Program-made: the position numbers and the translations under genes
In this document: piece after piece, positions 45,700 through 58,624 of the stretch
How positions within the stretch are numbered: the first letter of the stretch is position 1
Layout of the letters: each line of letters opens with the position of its first letter
The notes under the pieces: model-generated
Told to the model about the DNA's origin: nothing
Database searches by the model: none
Seen by the model: only the letters and a program-made list of their open reading frames with translations
Assembly (NCBI GenBank): GCA_016802295.1
Contig: JAESIW010000020.1
Location: forward strand, 5,142,767-5,206,766
Direction: 5' to 3'
DNA: 64,000 nt
From: Brachionus rotundiformis
Lineage: Eukaryota; Rotifera; Eurotatoria; Ploima; Brachionidae

Positions 45700-48621
45700 T
45701 TATGAATTCATTGCTGGCCAATTCTTGACATATTTTTTATTTGATAGCATTCCATCGATAAACCTTTCAAACCAATTAGATAGATCAGACATAAATTTTC
45801 TCTCTAAATTGACAGAAAGTCTTTCTTCAGAAGAGTTTTCGTTTTTTCCATTCAAATAATAATACGAGTCATTTTCATGGTTTAAATATAAATTGAGTGA
45901 AAGAAAAAAATTTTGAGAGGGATTTATGGCCATTATACTACAATCTGCGTCCAAATCAATTGAATTTTTTTCACATAAATTTTCAAAATCATCCGAATCA
46001 CTTGAATTTTCTGAATCGCTGTTTTGATTTCTTGTCTCTTTTTCACCATTGCTGTTCAAAATTGTTTCTTCTAACCATTTTCTACCACTTGGTAAACTCT
46101 GATTTACATATCCGAATCTAAGCTTGTACGCTTTACTTTTAAATTCAAAATGTCATTATGAATATATTTCCTATCAGATAAAATGATAAATATACTTGTT
46201 ATATTTTAAGCAAACTTTAGTAAAAAGATCAATCAGCTCATTTTTATTTTTTTGATTTACGATCAAGAGAATAGTCCTGAAGCCTTTGGGAACATTGTTT
46301 ACCAAACCATTGTATGTTTTCGGGTTCATTTCGACTAATTGAAACTGATTTGATGTATTCTTGTTAAAGTCGTCGTACCTTGAGTCATAAAGTTCATTTT
46401 CGTTCAGGCTCGTGTTTTGACTTGAATTGGTATTGAATGAATTCGATTGATTTAGGCTGTCATTAAATTTGCGTCTACTAGAATCCACATTCACATTATT
46501 TCTTCTATTTTTAAAATATTTGAATAAAATTTAAAAAGCATTTAAGTATGTCAATAAAAAAAATAAAGATTTTATTCTGTTTTAGATAAATTACCAGAAA
46601 CTTCTCTTATCATTAAACTCTTAAAATACTTTTAAAATTACCTTTGATTTCTAGAAGCAGCGATCGGATCGGACTTTTCTGAAGAAAACATTATCATTAA
46701 CCACAGGAAAAGAAATGTGCACAGAATAATCATTAAGTAAGAGCTGTTTCCAAGTAGTCGTTCCCAAAAATTCCAATCAGTTAAGTAATCCCAGATTGTT
46801 TCCAAGTACTCAACAATTAAACTAAAATAGTCCTAATCAAACTTTAATATCAAATCACATAATTTGTTTCTAAATTACTTGGTTTGATTCTTCATAAAAA
46901 TTTGGCACAGACATTTTGAATCTAAAATACTGATTTCTATTTTTGAAGTTGGTTAGTTTTTCCCTTAAAATGGTCAACATGTTATGGTCATTCATTGGCA
47001 AGCCGTCAATAAAATCATATTCAACATATTTATCATTGAGTCTTTTCAAAATTAAAACCTAATCGTATATATATTTAATAATTTTATCAATTTGATTTAG
47101 ATATAAACTACTTTATCGGAATCAGGGTCAATATTCTTTGAGTTTTTTCTAAGCCTTTCGGCAAAGTTATTTTGAACATCCAAATAAATATAGCTTAATT
47201 GAATATTGAAATTTTTGAAAAATTTATCCACTTCTATATTTTTAATAAATTTATTCTTAAGCCTAGGATCGAAAAGAAATTGAGGCTTTTTCAGATCAGA
47301 ATTTGCCAAAAAAATAGTGCAGATAGTTCCTTTGGAATTATCGATCTCAAAATCGGACAGTGATGGACATAGATCGAAAAATTTTGATCCAGAAGTAATT
47401 CTTGGTAGAATTAGATGTTTATTGTTTTCCAAGCTTTGTAATACCATTTCATAATTGAGTTCTGTTGACGCTTGTAAAAAAATTGGACTATGAATGGACT
47501 GATCCTGATCTGCATTTTCTTTAAATAAAATCAAAGTTTCTTGCCTCAAATCAACTGGAATTTTGAAGTTTTTGGACAAATAATTTTTAAATTCTGAATC
47601 AATATTCTTGTATATAATTGAAGCACATTTTAAGTTTTTAATCATTTGAAAACATGGCATTTGGTATCGTAGTGAAATTTGATTCGACTGAGATATGAAT
47701 AATGAGAAGACCTTGTTGTCATTAATAGCTTCTTGCAAAGTTTTATTGAAATTGAGCTGATTAACTTGAGATATAAGTCTAGATGGTAGCAGATGACGGA
47801 CAAATTCGCGCATCTCTCTTAGATTGTAATCGCCTCTAAAATGGCGTACTCTTCCATTAATAACTGCTACAATTGTGGGCACCTTTCTCACTTCCAGCAG
47901 CTTATTAAGCTCTCTGTTCCAAGAGGCATCTGAATGACCAACTCCAAATCCAATATTTTTAAGTTCTTGCTTAAATGTTTGCCACAAACCTTCCACTGTG
48001 ATACACGAAAAACAAAAATCAGTGTAGACATAGATTAAATAAGGTTTAGTATAGCTGCTTGGCAAAACTGTATCCAAATAAATTCTTAAATAAGTTAAAG
48101 TTTTGATTTGATTTTGAGTTTATCTTAATTAAGCTTTTGATTACCTTTTATTGATTTCCTCTTCGGGATTTTTTCGTGAATGCTTTTTTTGATTGAAGCC
48201 AAAGCCTCCTCCGAAAAAACCTTCGAACGGATCTCTAAAAAAGTCATCAAAATTCTCTCGATGGAAGCCACCGCCAGGATCATGTCTTGGCTCATTTGTG
48301 GTGCCATATTCGTCATAGAGTGACCGACGTTCTGAGTCACTTAAAATCTTTGAAAAAAATGTTGATATTCTTTAATAAAATTCTTTAATATATTACTTCA
48401 TAGGCTTTGTTTATTTGCATAAATTTTTCATGAGCCTCTGGAGATTTATTTCTATCTGGATGCCAGTCTTTGGCTTTTTTCCTGTAAGCATCTTTAATTT
48501 GTTTTTCATTGGCACTACGAGGTACGCCCAATACGTAGTATGGGTCTAAGTCAGAACAAATAAAAACTATGAAATTATGATAAAAAACAAATGCTAGCAA
48601 AAAAATTTTATTCAATTTCAT
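45700..48621 (-). CDS. DNAJC16: DnaJ homolog subfamily C member 16 (ER J-protein with thioredoxin-like domain)
   Basis: Seven minus-strand exons: 48397-48621, 48145-48347, 47112-48084, 46879-47058, 46642-46832, 46196-46504, 45700-46135, giving 838 residues (human DNAJC16 has 782). This is an ER membrane J-protein reported to influence autophagosome size. Residues 1-22 form a signal peptide (LLAFVFYHNFIVFIC), and the J domain at 26-92 has HPD at 54-56. A Gly/Phe-rich linker follows, then a thioredoxin-like domain with FCFSC near 165 and VPTIVAVING. The single membrane span is near 552-575 (SYLMIILCTFLFLWLMIMF). The tail is cytosolic-side, Ser/Asn/Asp-rich and longer than in vertebrates, and ends in KNWPAMNS. 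One intron (46505-46641) is 137 nt; the rest are about 45-60. Confidence 0.93.
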
Positions 48622-48821
48622 TTTTTCATCTAAATTTTAATTTTATAATTCATAATTTTCTAGTCTTTTTTAAAAAAAAAGATGCTTTGCTTTATAAAAA
48701 TAAATTGAAAAATTTATTAGGCATCTAGACCTAAATAATTTAATTTAAAAAAAAAATTAAAAAAAAATTATTTATTTGATAAAAATGGACGGCTAAATCA
48801 AAATTTATAATAAAAGATTGA

Positions 48822-50229
48822 TTATTTTTTTATATTAGGATTAAATCTTGACCTTGGTTTGACGGGAGCTGTATTATTAGACGTATTTCTAACTTCAGGT
48901 CTATTAAGGCTATTTGTAGAGTTCTGATTAACTGCTTGTGGCGTTGATTTTCTTTTAAAAACATTTAAAACAATAAAAAAACATTTATAATTTATTTTAA
49001 TCTTACTTGACATTTTTGTCTTCAAATAATTTTGCAAAATCAATTTTTTTACCATCTTCTTGATTAATACCCTGGGTTTTTTTAACATTAGGGTTAGAAA
49101 TATTGTCAACTATTGAAATAAAGTTCGAATTTTTCCACTTTTCCTGATGAACTAATATCCTACCAGGACAGAACATATAAAACCATTGCTTTAAAATAAT
49201 TATTTAACATTTTTAATCATTATATTTGAATGCATTACGTTTAAAAATGGAGGAAGACCGTCTTCAGTATAAAGCATTTGCCATTGAGGCAAACCTAGAT
49301 GACTGATCGCTAATCGATAGTAATTTTTGAATGAATCGGTCAAGAAATGCCATTGAAGACTTCGATCCAAGAACCAAATTTCCGCCGATTGCTCCGAAAC
49401 CATCATACCTGGTTTGGCATTTCTATATACCAAGCATACTTTGCCATATCCATTACAGTTATCTAGTTCAAAATTGCGTGACAAATCGTCAAAATGAGGA
49501 ATGAGGATTTCTTAGAAAATAAAAACTTTTATATTAACTTTTCTAACAATAACAATAATCTATTTTTATACTCGTGCTGTTTTGGTGCTCAGAACTCTTT
49601 TTTTCTAAGAGTTCAAATGACGAATCAGCATCTTCAAAGTTTGATTCATCAAAATTTGGCAAAACATTGTCTTTCGAATGTTGAATTTCAAATTTGGGTG
49701 TAGATTGCAAATCTTCCAAATCAAAAATTGAAGGTTCTCGCAAGTCTTTGCTTAGTACACTTCCTACTTTGGTCAAATCTCTAATTGGATTGATTTGAAT
49801 TCTTCCTAATTCTATAGGCTCTAAAGTGTCTAATAGATATCAAGTTTAGAAATTATTTGCAATAGTTTAAAAATAAAAACAACCATCTATGTTTACTTTC
49901 CATTCGATTAATAGCCCATTATGATTGGAATAAAAGTTTCTTAAATCTTGAGGTAGACTACATAGATTCCTCTTGAATACATAGATATGCGTAAATAGAT
50001 TTTGTAATTAAAACTAAAAATTATAATTACATTTTCCCAATCATTTAATTGACTGTTTGTTACACCGTAAGTGGCATTTATTTTTATATCACATATTTCT
50101 TCTCTAGATTCTAAAAGGAATATTTAGATAAAATTTTAAAAATTCCAACAAAAAGAAAAGAAAAAATTTACCAAGATAAGTTAAAATATCTCTAGTTTCT
50201 GAGTCGAATTTGTCTAATTTAAGCGTCAT
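48822..50229 (-). CDS. TPGS2: tubulin polyglutamylase complex subunit 2 (TPGS2)
   Basis: Seven minus-strand exons: 50172-50229, 50031-50110, 49884-49971, 49572-49829, 49239-49510, 49007-49188, 48822-48951, giving 355 residues (human TPGS2 about 300). TPGS2 is a non-catalytic subunit of the TTLL1 tubulin polyglutamylase complex acting on axonemal and neuronal microtubules. It has an SMI1/KNR4-like fold. Matches to the human protein are dense: LNDWENRNLCSLPQDLRNFY, NGLLIEWKVNID, FELDNCNGYGKVCLVY, AEIWFLDRSLQWHFLTDSF and YYRLAISHLGLPQWQ. The C-terminus is basic and low complexity, as in the family. The middle exon (49572-49829) carries a longer acidic linker than human. Introns are 50-61 nt. Confidence 0.95.
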
Positions 50230-51280
50230 TATTTTTATTTAAATATTTATAGATTTAACTGGAAGCATATTTTGAAAAATTAAAAAAAGTTTAATTTTTC
50301 TTTATATTTTAAATTCTGATTTGAATTTAATAGCAACAAATGTATTATAAATTGAGATTTTTACTGTAAAATTTTATCGGATTATTTAGCTGGATAAACA
50401 AAAATATTTTATTACAAATATTAAATTATTACAATTTATAAATATATTATATTTGAATAATTTATATTATTCTATTAGTATCATTTTTAATATATATTAG
50501 TTTTAATTTAGAAATGGAAATTGTCAAAATTTGTTTTACTTTTTATTTGTTTTTTTTCCAAAATATCCTCTATTCAAAATCAATTAATTCATAATAAATA
50601 ATTCAATTAGATCGTAAATAATATGTACAATTTTTAGGAATTTTATTCTAGGACAGAGAGGAGTTAGGTGATTAAAAAGTGTTAATTGGCTCTAAGTTGC
50701 ACTTTTACTTATCTTTTAAGACATTTAGATAATATGAAAAATTCCGAATATGGTTTTTTTCATAGAATATTTGAATTTTGTGATAATAATCAAAAGAATT
50801 TTAGTATTCTTATAAATGAATCAATATTATTTTAAATCTATTTATATGTGAGCACCTTGGTTCATTCTATTTATCTTGTGTAATTTGCGATAGGTTGATT
50901 ACTTTGAACTTGTTTCAGAAGGTCATCGTATGGCTATTCTCTTCTACAAACAGTTCGAACAAATATATACTTTCTTAATAAAAAATATTTTACTATATTC
51001 AACCGAATTAATACTCTTAATTTTTTTGATCAATAGTATGTTTATTTACCTAACCAATTTGAAACAGGGTACAGTGAACCAATTTTGATTCTTAGAGACA
51101 ATAAGCAAAAAGCAAAATTTTTTATTTTGAAGATAATTCCAATTTAAATCGATTTGGGACCCTTGCTGTAAAAAAAAAGAATCCGAATTTAGAATTTAAC
51201 AAAATAACCATTAAAATAGTTTAAATAAATTTATTACGAATTAATTAAAAAATATTTAAGTCAATCGAAATGATAAATTT
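50230..51280. other. intergenic, AT-rich
   Basis: No gene recognised between TPGS2 and the WD40 gene. Confidence 0.5.
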
Positions 51281-53592
51281 CTATTCAATTATTGACCAAT
51301 TGATTATTTCAGTGCTTGATCTTGTAAATAAATAACCATTTTTATAAAAAATTTGCTCAACTCCTGTTTCATGAATGTTGATAGTAGTATTTAATGATTC
51401 ATAATCAGAATTCCAAATTATAAGGCTTTGGTCAAATGATGCTGAAAAAATACTTTTATCATTTAAAAAATGAAGACATTGCTCTCTGCAAACTTGCCGT
51501 GAATGTCCATCTAAAACGTTAATTTCTTTGCCATTTTTTAAATTCATCACATGTATTCTATTGTTATCCAAACCTGCTGCGAACAAATAGTTTGAAATTG
51601 CAATTGATAAAACAGAATCTTGGTATTGTATTTTTTTGATTGGGAAGCCACTGGGATCCCAAATAAAAATTGTTCTATCAATTGAGCTACTTATTAGGTA
51701 TTCACTGTTTATTTGTAAAATTTGGGTTACCTTATCAGTATGACCAAACAGTGTTTTTTTGACCGATCCTTTAAAAGAATCTAAAATTGAAATATCATAG
51801 GAATTGTTATCCCAACCAATTGCCAAATCTCCATTTATCAAAACTGTTAAACATAAAAATTTGTGCTTGTAATTTATTTTCAATATTTTTCTTAAGTTAT
51901 AATTTATCTCATCAACATTCCAAACGTTCAAATTCAGTTGAGAACAATCGCCAATAACCAGTTTTTTGCCAAAAATTACGCCTGAAACACATGAATCATG
52001 AAGATCGTGGTCCAAAGAAATTTTCAGTACCCCTGTTTCCAAATCATAAAAATTAAATTGGTAATTGCTTTCAATTAATACATCATTCTTATAAATAGCA
52101 ATAATTCTACTCCCGGTAGAATTAATAATCCATTTAGTTTGTAATTTTCCAAAATTTGTCCCAATATTTGTTACCAATCTTTAAGCATATATTTTATTCA
52201 AAAAATAAGTTTGATTGATTTTCCCGCAGCCTTTTTTAGAAGACTAAGCGGAAAAATACAATTATCGATTAAAATAATAATTATTCTACAAAATTAGTTT
52301 AAAAATTTAATGTATTAAATTTTGATGCAGTAAAACCAAAATTTTGGATCTTTGATTCTCATACCACTTGAATGAAAATTAAACTAAATTAAAATCAAGC
52401 ACTTAAAATGAATTCTGATGTTAGATAGTTTGTCTTCTTGAAGATAGAAATAAAGGTAACTAGGAAATAGCAAAATTGGTCAGAGCATCACCAGAAAAAA
52501 TACTTTTGGGATCTCAAAAGGATTAACAAGGCTTTATTTAAACGATCAAAATAAGAAATTTGTCAAAAAATAAACAAAAATTCAATAGTAGTAAAAAGTT
52601 AGCTGTAAACTTAAACCACCAGTAAAAAGAAATATCCTGAAGAATCATCCCTGAACCCTTTTTTTAATTTAGGTTAATTTTGATTAACGAAAAAGAGTTA
52701 AAAAGATAATTTAATTTTCGGATTCCTAACGAAAATTTTATCAAAAAACTTTAAATTCCTGAATTATTTATTAGTCCAGGAATATAAGGAAAAATGTATC
52801 CGTATTCCCGTATTTTCAGTTAAAATAGCTTTGATTAATAATCTATCTATATAAAATAAAATATTGCTCCATATATTTTAAAAGGAACAAAAAAATAAGG
52901 TCGAATGGATAAAAATAAAACGCCAAAATACTGAAAAATTTAGTTTAGAATATTTTAAAAATAAGAAAATAATACAGTTATCATATTTTGTGCAAAGGAT
53001 AAAAATATTTCCAACTTGTTGAACTATTAGGAAGAAAAATCATTTAAATTAACTTACTTAATAGGACTTTTTAAATTTTCATTGTTTAATTTATCAAATC
53101 CAAGAGTGTATGCTTCATGTTGATTACTCATATTTGATAAATATTTATTCAAAATAGAAGAACCAGCTTCTAAATAATTCTCATAGTATGTTAGATTATA
53201 TGATCTTCCTTCACCAAAGTATCGAATAAATGGATTTGATTTAATTATTGAATTATAAATCGCTTTCTCTATGAAAAAGTTTACTTCTTGTTTAAAAAAT
53301 TTTGATTCTTACTTTTCTTTCTTGAAGAATTCTTGTCTATTTCGGTCAAATTATTAAAATGACTTATTGATTTTGAATTTGTATTATCTTTTAAGCAGTT
53401 CAAACAGTTTGGATATTTTTTTCCAGCACACTTTAAACAGTCTAATTCAGAATGACGTTCTTTACATATAAAAAAAAATGAAGAACGAGTACATTTTATA
53501 TCATATATAGTGATTGATGAAACATGGGTTTTAAAAACAAAATTGATTAGTAATATAAACAGAAATAACATCCCAATTTTTAAATTTCTCAT
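51281..53592 (-). CDS. WD40-repeat protein with N-terminal signal peptide and Cys-rich segment
   Basis: Three minus-strand exons: 53313-53592, 53058-53268 and 51281-52178, giving 462 residues. The second intron is 879 nt; frame and phase agree across it. Residues 1-26 look like a cleavable signal peptide (LKIGMLFLFILLINFVF). A Cys-rich stretch follows (DLIKCTRS-like spacing with LDCLKCAGKKYPNCLNCL), then about 70 residues of unknown type. The C-terminal 300 residues form WD40-like blades: GHTDKVTQIL, LISSSIDRTIFIWD, LDGHSRQVC and IFSASFDQSLIIWN are the clearest. Most WD40 proteins are cytosolic, so a secreted or lumenal one is unusual. The link between exon 2 and the WD40 exon is inferred from phase; two separate genes remain possible. 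Confidence 0.65.
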
Positions 53593-55026
53593 AAAATTGA
53601 ATTGCTGATTTTTATATCAAAAGTAATTAAATGCAATAAAAATAAAAATCTTATCATTATTTGATTTTTTTATCTTTAATTTTGTAAAATAAAATTTAAA
53701 GCCAAAATTTAACTTTTTAGAAACAAAAAACAAAGAAATAATTTGAGCTGAAACAATTAATCCATATAGGATTCTTAAAATCTTCAATCATTAGAAATTA
53801 ATAATTCTAAATCGTTCTAAATCTAAATATAATTTGTTGTTCTAATTCCAATGACATATTGCTTCCATAACATGTTTCCATTGATTCCCATTTACCAAAG
53901 TTAACTCCACTAGCATTGCTAATTCTGTTATCAGTTGAAATATTTGGTGAAACTGAATTCATAATTACATCAAAATATTAATTAAGTCTTCATTTGATGA
54001 CTATTTAAAATTCTTTTATATTCTTTTTTACTTTAATAGTGAAATGTTAGGATATGGTAATCTTGATGCCTTTTTTCTAAGCATTAATATCTTTTAAAAT
54101 ATTTTTGATTTTTTATTAAAGTTAATCAAAATTGCTCTTCTAATAGTAACAAATAACTAAAACTTAAAAATGATAACCACTTACACTTTTGGACTGTAAG
54201 AAAGCTCTGGCTTTTATATCTTTTCTTAAAAAATCTCAAACGTAGCTTTTAATTAGACAAAAAAATTAATGGCCTAGCTGTATTGTTAATTACTTGAATC
54301 TAAAATACCATTTTTGATAAGATTAAAAAGGCATTTCATAAAATGTTAACAACTTATTGAATTAGTTGAAAATTTAATACGGATATGAACTTAATTTTAA
54401 ATTAAGTGACAGCACATTGCTGATATTTTATAACTTTAGATATATTTTAAGTTTCTAGATCAAAATAGCTAATCAGTTAGTCTATCTTAAGGTTGATATT
54501 TTTAGTAAAAACTTTAAATATTAGAATAATTAATAATATTTTATATCTCAAAAATGTTTGCAGGAGACTTTAACTGAAAAAAAAGTTATTTCACTTTAAA
54601 ATTTAGGCTTTTACTTTAACCATAAATCAAGTACTTAATAGATTTTTTGGATATTATTTTATAAAATTTTTTAAATCAGAAATTTATTAATGAGAAAAAA
54701 ATTTGGATTTATTTGAAAATATTTATATTTAATATTATTCCAAGTTAAAAATATAATAAACATTTTTCAAAATAAGACTTTCTTTATTACTTAAAATAGT
54801 TGTTTTTTTAATTGAATCAAAAAAAAAAATTGAGATAAATTTTTGTTTAAGTTAATTAATTTCAATACATGCATTCAATCGACATATGTAGCAAGCAATC
54901 AAATTATGAAAAAAAAAATTAATTTTTAAAAATTTCTTAGATTTTAACAAACACGTCGATTTTAAAAAAATAATTAACTTTATTTTTAATTCAATAATTG
55001 AAATAATAACTATACATGTGATTAAA
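53593..55026. other. intergenic, AT-rich, with one small doubtful ORF
   Basis: No firm gene. A 51-codon minus-strand frame inside it is listed separately. Confidence 0.45.
53807..53962 (-). CDS. doubtful small ORF or exon
   Basis: A 51-residue minus-strand frame from an ATG at 53962 to a TAG at 53807. Its composition is more protein-like than the surrounding DNA (GVNFGKWESMETCYGSNMS). The Gly-x-Trp and Cys spacing faintly recalls one strand of a VMO-I-type beta-prism, but that is a weak resemblance. It could be a lone exon of a lost gene. Confidence 0.2.
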   Translation of the reverse strand: MNSVSPNISTDNRISNASGVNFGKWESMETCYGSNMSLELEQQIIFRFRTI

Positions 55027-56380
55027 ATGTCGTTGTCTTCTTATTTGGCAGACGAGAAATTATCCCAAACTATTCGTTTATTCCTAAATGTTGCCATATC
55101 ACTGTCAGGAAGCATTATTCTATTCAAAATAATGCCAAAATTTAAAGACATGTTCATACGAGCCGATCTTAAAGGCACTGATTTGAGCAAAAAGGAAAAA
55201 TTTCAAATGTAAGCTAAAAATATAATTTGCTCAAGCAATTTTAGATATTAATAATAAAGACCTGAAGCTTATGGAGTAATTAGTGGTGCATTTTTTCTCA
55301 TAGTTACATTTTTATTTATTCCATTGAGATTTTATGAAACACTAGCTTTTAACAAAGACCTTTCTCATCACCAAGTAAAAAAACCTCAATTTTATCTTAA
55401 AATAATATTTTTTTTTGATCAAGTTTATCGAGTACTTGGCAGCGCTTTTAAGTATAGGGTGTATGATTTTTCTCGGCTTCGCCGACGACGTCCTGGACCT
55501 CAAATGGAGAGATAAACTTGTATTACCAACAATTGCTTCATTGCCATTACTAATGGTTTATTTTGCCAATATAAATTCAACCACCATCATTGTACCATAT
55601 CCATTGCGGCCATGGCTAGGCTATGCTTTGAATCTTGGATTTTTGTATTATGTGTATATGGGAATGTTGGCAGTTTTTTGCACCAATGCTATAAACATTT
55701 ATGCCGGAATCAATGGCATAGAGGTTGGTCAATCTTTGGTGATTGCATTTAGTGTTTTGATAAGCAATTTAGTTGAGTACAATGGTCCTTTTAGAGACAA
55801 TCATATATTTTCAATGTATTTGATTATACCGTTTATTGCTTGTGCAACACCACTTTTTCTGTACAACAAATATCCAAGCAGAGTTTTTGTCGGTGATACA
55901 TTCTGCTACTTTGCCGGAATGACTTTTGCTGTAGTTGGTATTTTGGGCCATTTCAGTAAATTTTTGCTGCTTTTCTTTATTCCACAAATATTCAATTTCT
56001 TACTTTCTGTTCCGCAATTGTTCAAATTTATACCATGTCCCAGACACCGTATGCCAAAGTAAATATAGGTTTTTATAATTTTTAAAAATTACTTATGCAA
56101 TTTTAGATACAACCCTGAAACAAATCTACTTGAGCCAAGTGTAGTTCAGTTTTATGATAAAGACTTGTCAAAAGTATCCAAATTAATTTTTAGACTATTC
56201 CGGATATTAAGATTTATTAGAGTAACTGAAAAATTAGAAGATAGAGAAAGAAAATTAGTCAAATACGAAAGTTCAAATTTTACTATTATTAATTTTTATT
56301 TGACTATTTTTGGTCCCAAAAGAGAAGATCAGCTTACTAATCAACTACTTATTTTACAAGTAAAATCACAATTAAAATGA
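55027..56380 (+). CDS. DPAGT1: UDP-GlcNAc--dolichyl-phosphate GlcNAc-1-phosphotransferase (DPAGT1/ALG7)
   Basis: Four exons: 55027-55208, 55260-55374, 55424-56058, 56107-56380, giving 401 residues (human 408). The enzyme makes GlcNAc-PP-dolichol on the cytosolic face of the ER, the first step of N-glycan precursor assembly and the target of tunicamycin. It is a polytopic membrane protein with about ten spans. Diagnostic motifs: PEAYGVISG after the first splice, FLGFADDVLDLKWRDK with the Mg2+-binding Asp pair, NAINIYAGINGIEVGQS, PSRVFVGDTFCYFAGM and GHFSKFLLLFFIPQIFNFL. Also conserved are IPCPRHRMPK and a C-terminal span. All key segments are intact. Introns are 48-51 nt. Confidence 0.96.
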
Positions 56381-57180
56381 ATGCTGAATTTTTATTCCTT
56401 ATTTTTAAGATGGTATGCTGTTTCATCGCGTTTATGATTAGATATCAGCTCTCTAAACTTTTTTATTAATATATTTATAATAAATTTCCGTAATTTGAAG
56501 GCTTTGAATAAAATCTTCCACCGATTTCTGTGCAGGATTTTGGTAAAATTACCTTTTTTTTTGGTAAAAGTGTACTTATATATAACTAATTAAACTAATT
56601 CAAATTTTATGAAACTACAAATAGACATTACAATCAAAATAATTTGGATAAGACGTGGAAGCTAGAGAAAAGTTATATGATAATAATAAAGATACTTTTA
56701 AAACATGTTTTGATACATTTTTATTTAATTGAATAATATGAAATTAAAAACATGTTAATGATTAAAACTAATGTGAGGAGATAAAACAATTTATGCCATT
56801 ACTGAATGAAGCTAAATTTTTTCTATTTTTATATAATTGACCAAATAGGTATCATTTTTCTTTTGTAGTGTTATATTTATTCCTCAAAATTATCATCTTT
56901 ATCTTTGAAAATTCAAATAAAAAAGTGATCTAACATTGATTAATTAAAACTTGAATCATAAGTAAGTAATCGAAGGAATGAGTTTTAATCTGGATTTGAC
57001 CATTTTAGCCGTCTTAAAATCGAGCAAAAATATTCTACCAAAGTGGTACACTTAAATAAGAATTCAAGGCTCAGAAAATTTTGAATGAAAAATTGATGAT
57101 TGATATTTCATTTTATCAAATTTAATTATAAATAAAAATTTATTAACAATACATGATACTAATTTAACAGTAGCAATATA
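56381..57180. other. intergenic, AT-rich
   Basis: No gene seen between DPAGT1 and the LINE fragment. Confidence 0.5.
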
Positions 57181-57189
57181 TGCCAAAGT

Positions 57190-57738
57190 TTTTGGTCTCA
57201 GTCTAATGTTATAGGTGAAGTAACCAGTGATAAAAAGTTGATTGCTGAGTTATTGAATGATCAGTTTCATTCCGTCTTTAATAAAGAACCCCATGGTGTT
57301 ATGCCTAATTTTCCATTACGAACTTCATCGTCTTTTGATATTGATAATGTCATGAGGGAGCTTGATGAGGATCTCATTGAGAAATGGTTAGGTGGTTTGA
57401 AAACTTTTTGAGTATGAGAACTCAGCGAGTTGTACTTGGTGATGGAGTTTCTAAATGGTCAGAGATATTGAGTGGAGTTCCACAAGGATCTGTACTTGGA
57501 CACTTACTATTTGTTCTGTATATAAATGACCTGCCTGAGTGCGTTTCAAATAAAATGAAATTGTATTCAGATGACTCGAAAATACTTGGAATAGTAAATA
57601 AAGTTTATGAAAGAGCGACGTTACAGAAAGATCTTGATTCAGTGTGTCAATGGATAGATGTGTGGCGTATGGGACTGTGTGCTGGCCAAATGGCAGTGAT
57701 GGGCTCAGACACTCTATATGTTAGGTGTCGCAGCAAGA

Positions 57739-57792
<54 letters not shown>
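57190..57792 (+). mobile_element. internally deleted LINE ending in an (ACT)18 tail
   Basis: Three LINE pieces are joined. The first, 57190-57383, encodes WSQSNVIGEVTSDKKLIAEL through ELDEDLIEK, the region just before the RT fingers. The second, 57384-57672, encodes RWFENFLSMRTQRVVLGD, SGVPQGSVLGHLLFVLYIND, the catalytic box LYSDDSKI and LDSVCQWID. The third, 57673-57738, is the 3' terminal sequence with CAGCAAGAAC. Both joins remove ORF sequence, and the first also shifts frame. The element ends in a perfect ACT tract. The RT core belongs to the same broad CR1/Jockey-like group as the copy at 35385-36340, but is not closely identical to it. Confidence 0.8.
57739..57792. repeat. (ACT)18 microsatellite at a LINE 3' end
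   Basis: Fifty-four bases of uninterrupted ACT. Its position directly after the LINE terminal sequence, and the shorter TAC tract at the related fragment near 31613-31624, mark it as the retroposition tail rather than a random microsatellite. Confidence 0.9.
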
Positions 57793-57793
<1 letters not shown>

Positions 57794-57799
57794 TTTTTT

Positions 57800-58624
57800 C
57801 AATGTACGCTAGAGGCACCTAAGATTCTTGATATACCAAAATAGCAAAAATACATACTTAAAGCAGCTAAATGAATCTCGTCAAGAAAGATCATTTTAAT
57901 TCAAAGTATGTATTTTGGTCAGAACTAGTCATTCACATAATGCAGTTACAGTATTAAGGTATCTTATTGAATTTTATTCAAAAACTTAAATAGATAAAGT
58001 TAATAATCATTGTTTTTTAATTATTGCATTTTTATGATCTGGGCAATAAAGATGAAAATTATGAAACTATGTAATAATATAATAAAATGGAATACTTTTT
58101 TTCAAAAATAAAGAACATTAAAAAAATCATTTAAATTGAAAAAATAATTTTCTGAAAACAGAATTGTTTTTGAACTCTTGATCTGAAAATAAAAATCTTA
58201 GAAGTAATTAAAAATTATTTTTGTCAAATATTAAAAATATATTAAACTATTAATTCTGAAATTTTTATTTTACTCTAAATATACAAAAAACAAGTTCATA
58301 TATGGTCTCAATTAAATTTCCTGACTTCAACTCTGAACTTCTTAAATGAGCTTTTTTTGTTTAACATCAATTCGGCACTATGCATCTCAAGTGCAACGCG
58401 GCGACAATTTAAATAATAGTTAAATTAATTAATTTTTAAAAGAATGCACTTAAGTTTGATTTTATGTAAAGAAAAGTTAAATACCATAACAAAAATTAAG
58501 TGTTAGTATAAAACAATTTTAATCACAAAATTTTAAAAGAATTATGTGAATTGTATATGTAAAAAGATTTTTAGAAAATTAATTTGGAAATATTATTTGT
58601 TACAAAAAAATTTTTAAAAAAAAG
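57800..58624. other. intergenic, AT-rich
   Basis: No gene seen between the LINE remnant and the RhoGEF stop codon. Confidence 0.5.

Noticed and set aside
36730..50229. KIF24 and TPGS2 within 14 kb read as a ciliary gene cluster.
   Set aside because: DNAJC16 (ER) lies between them and there is no shared promoter; adjacency is probably chance.
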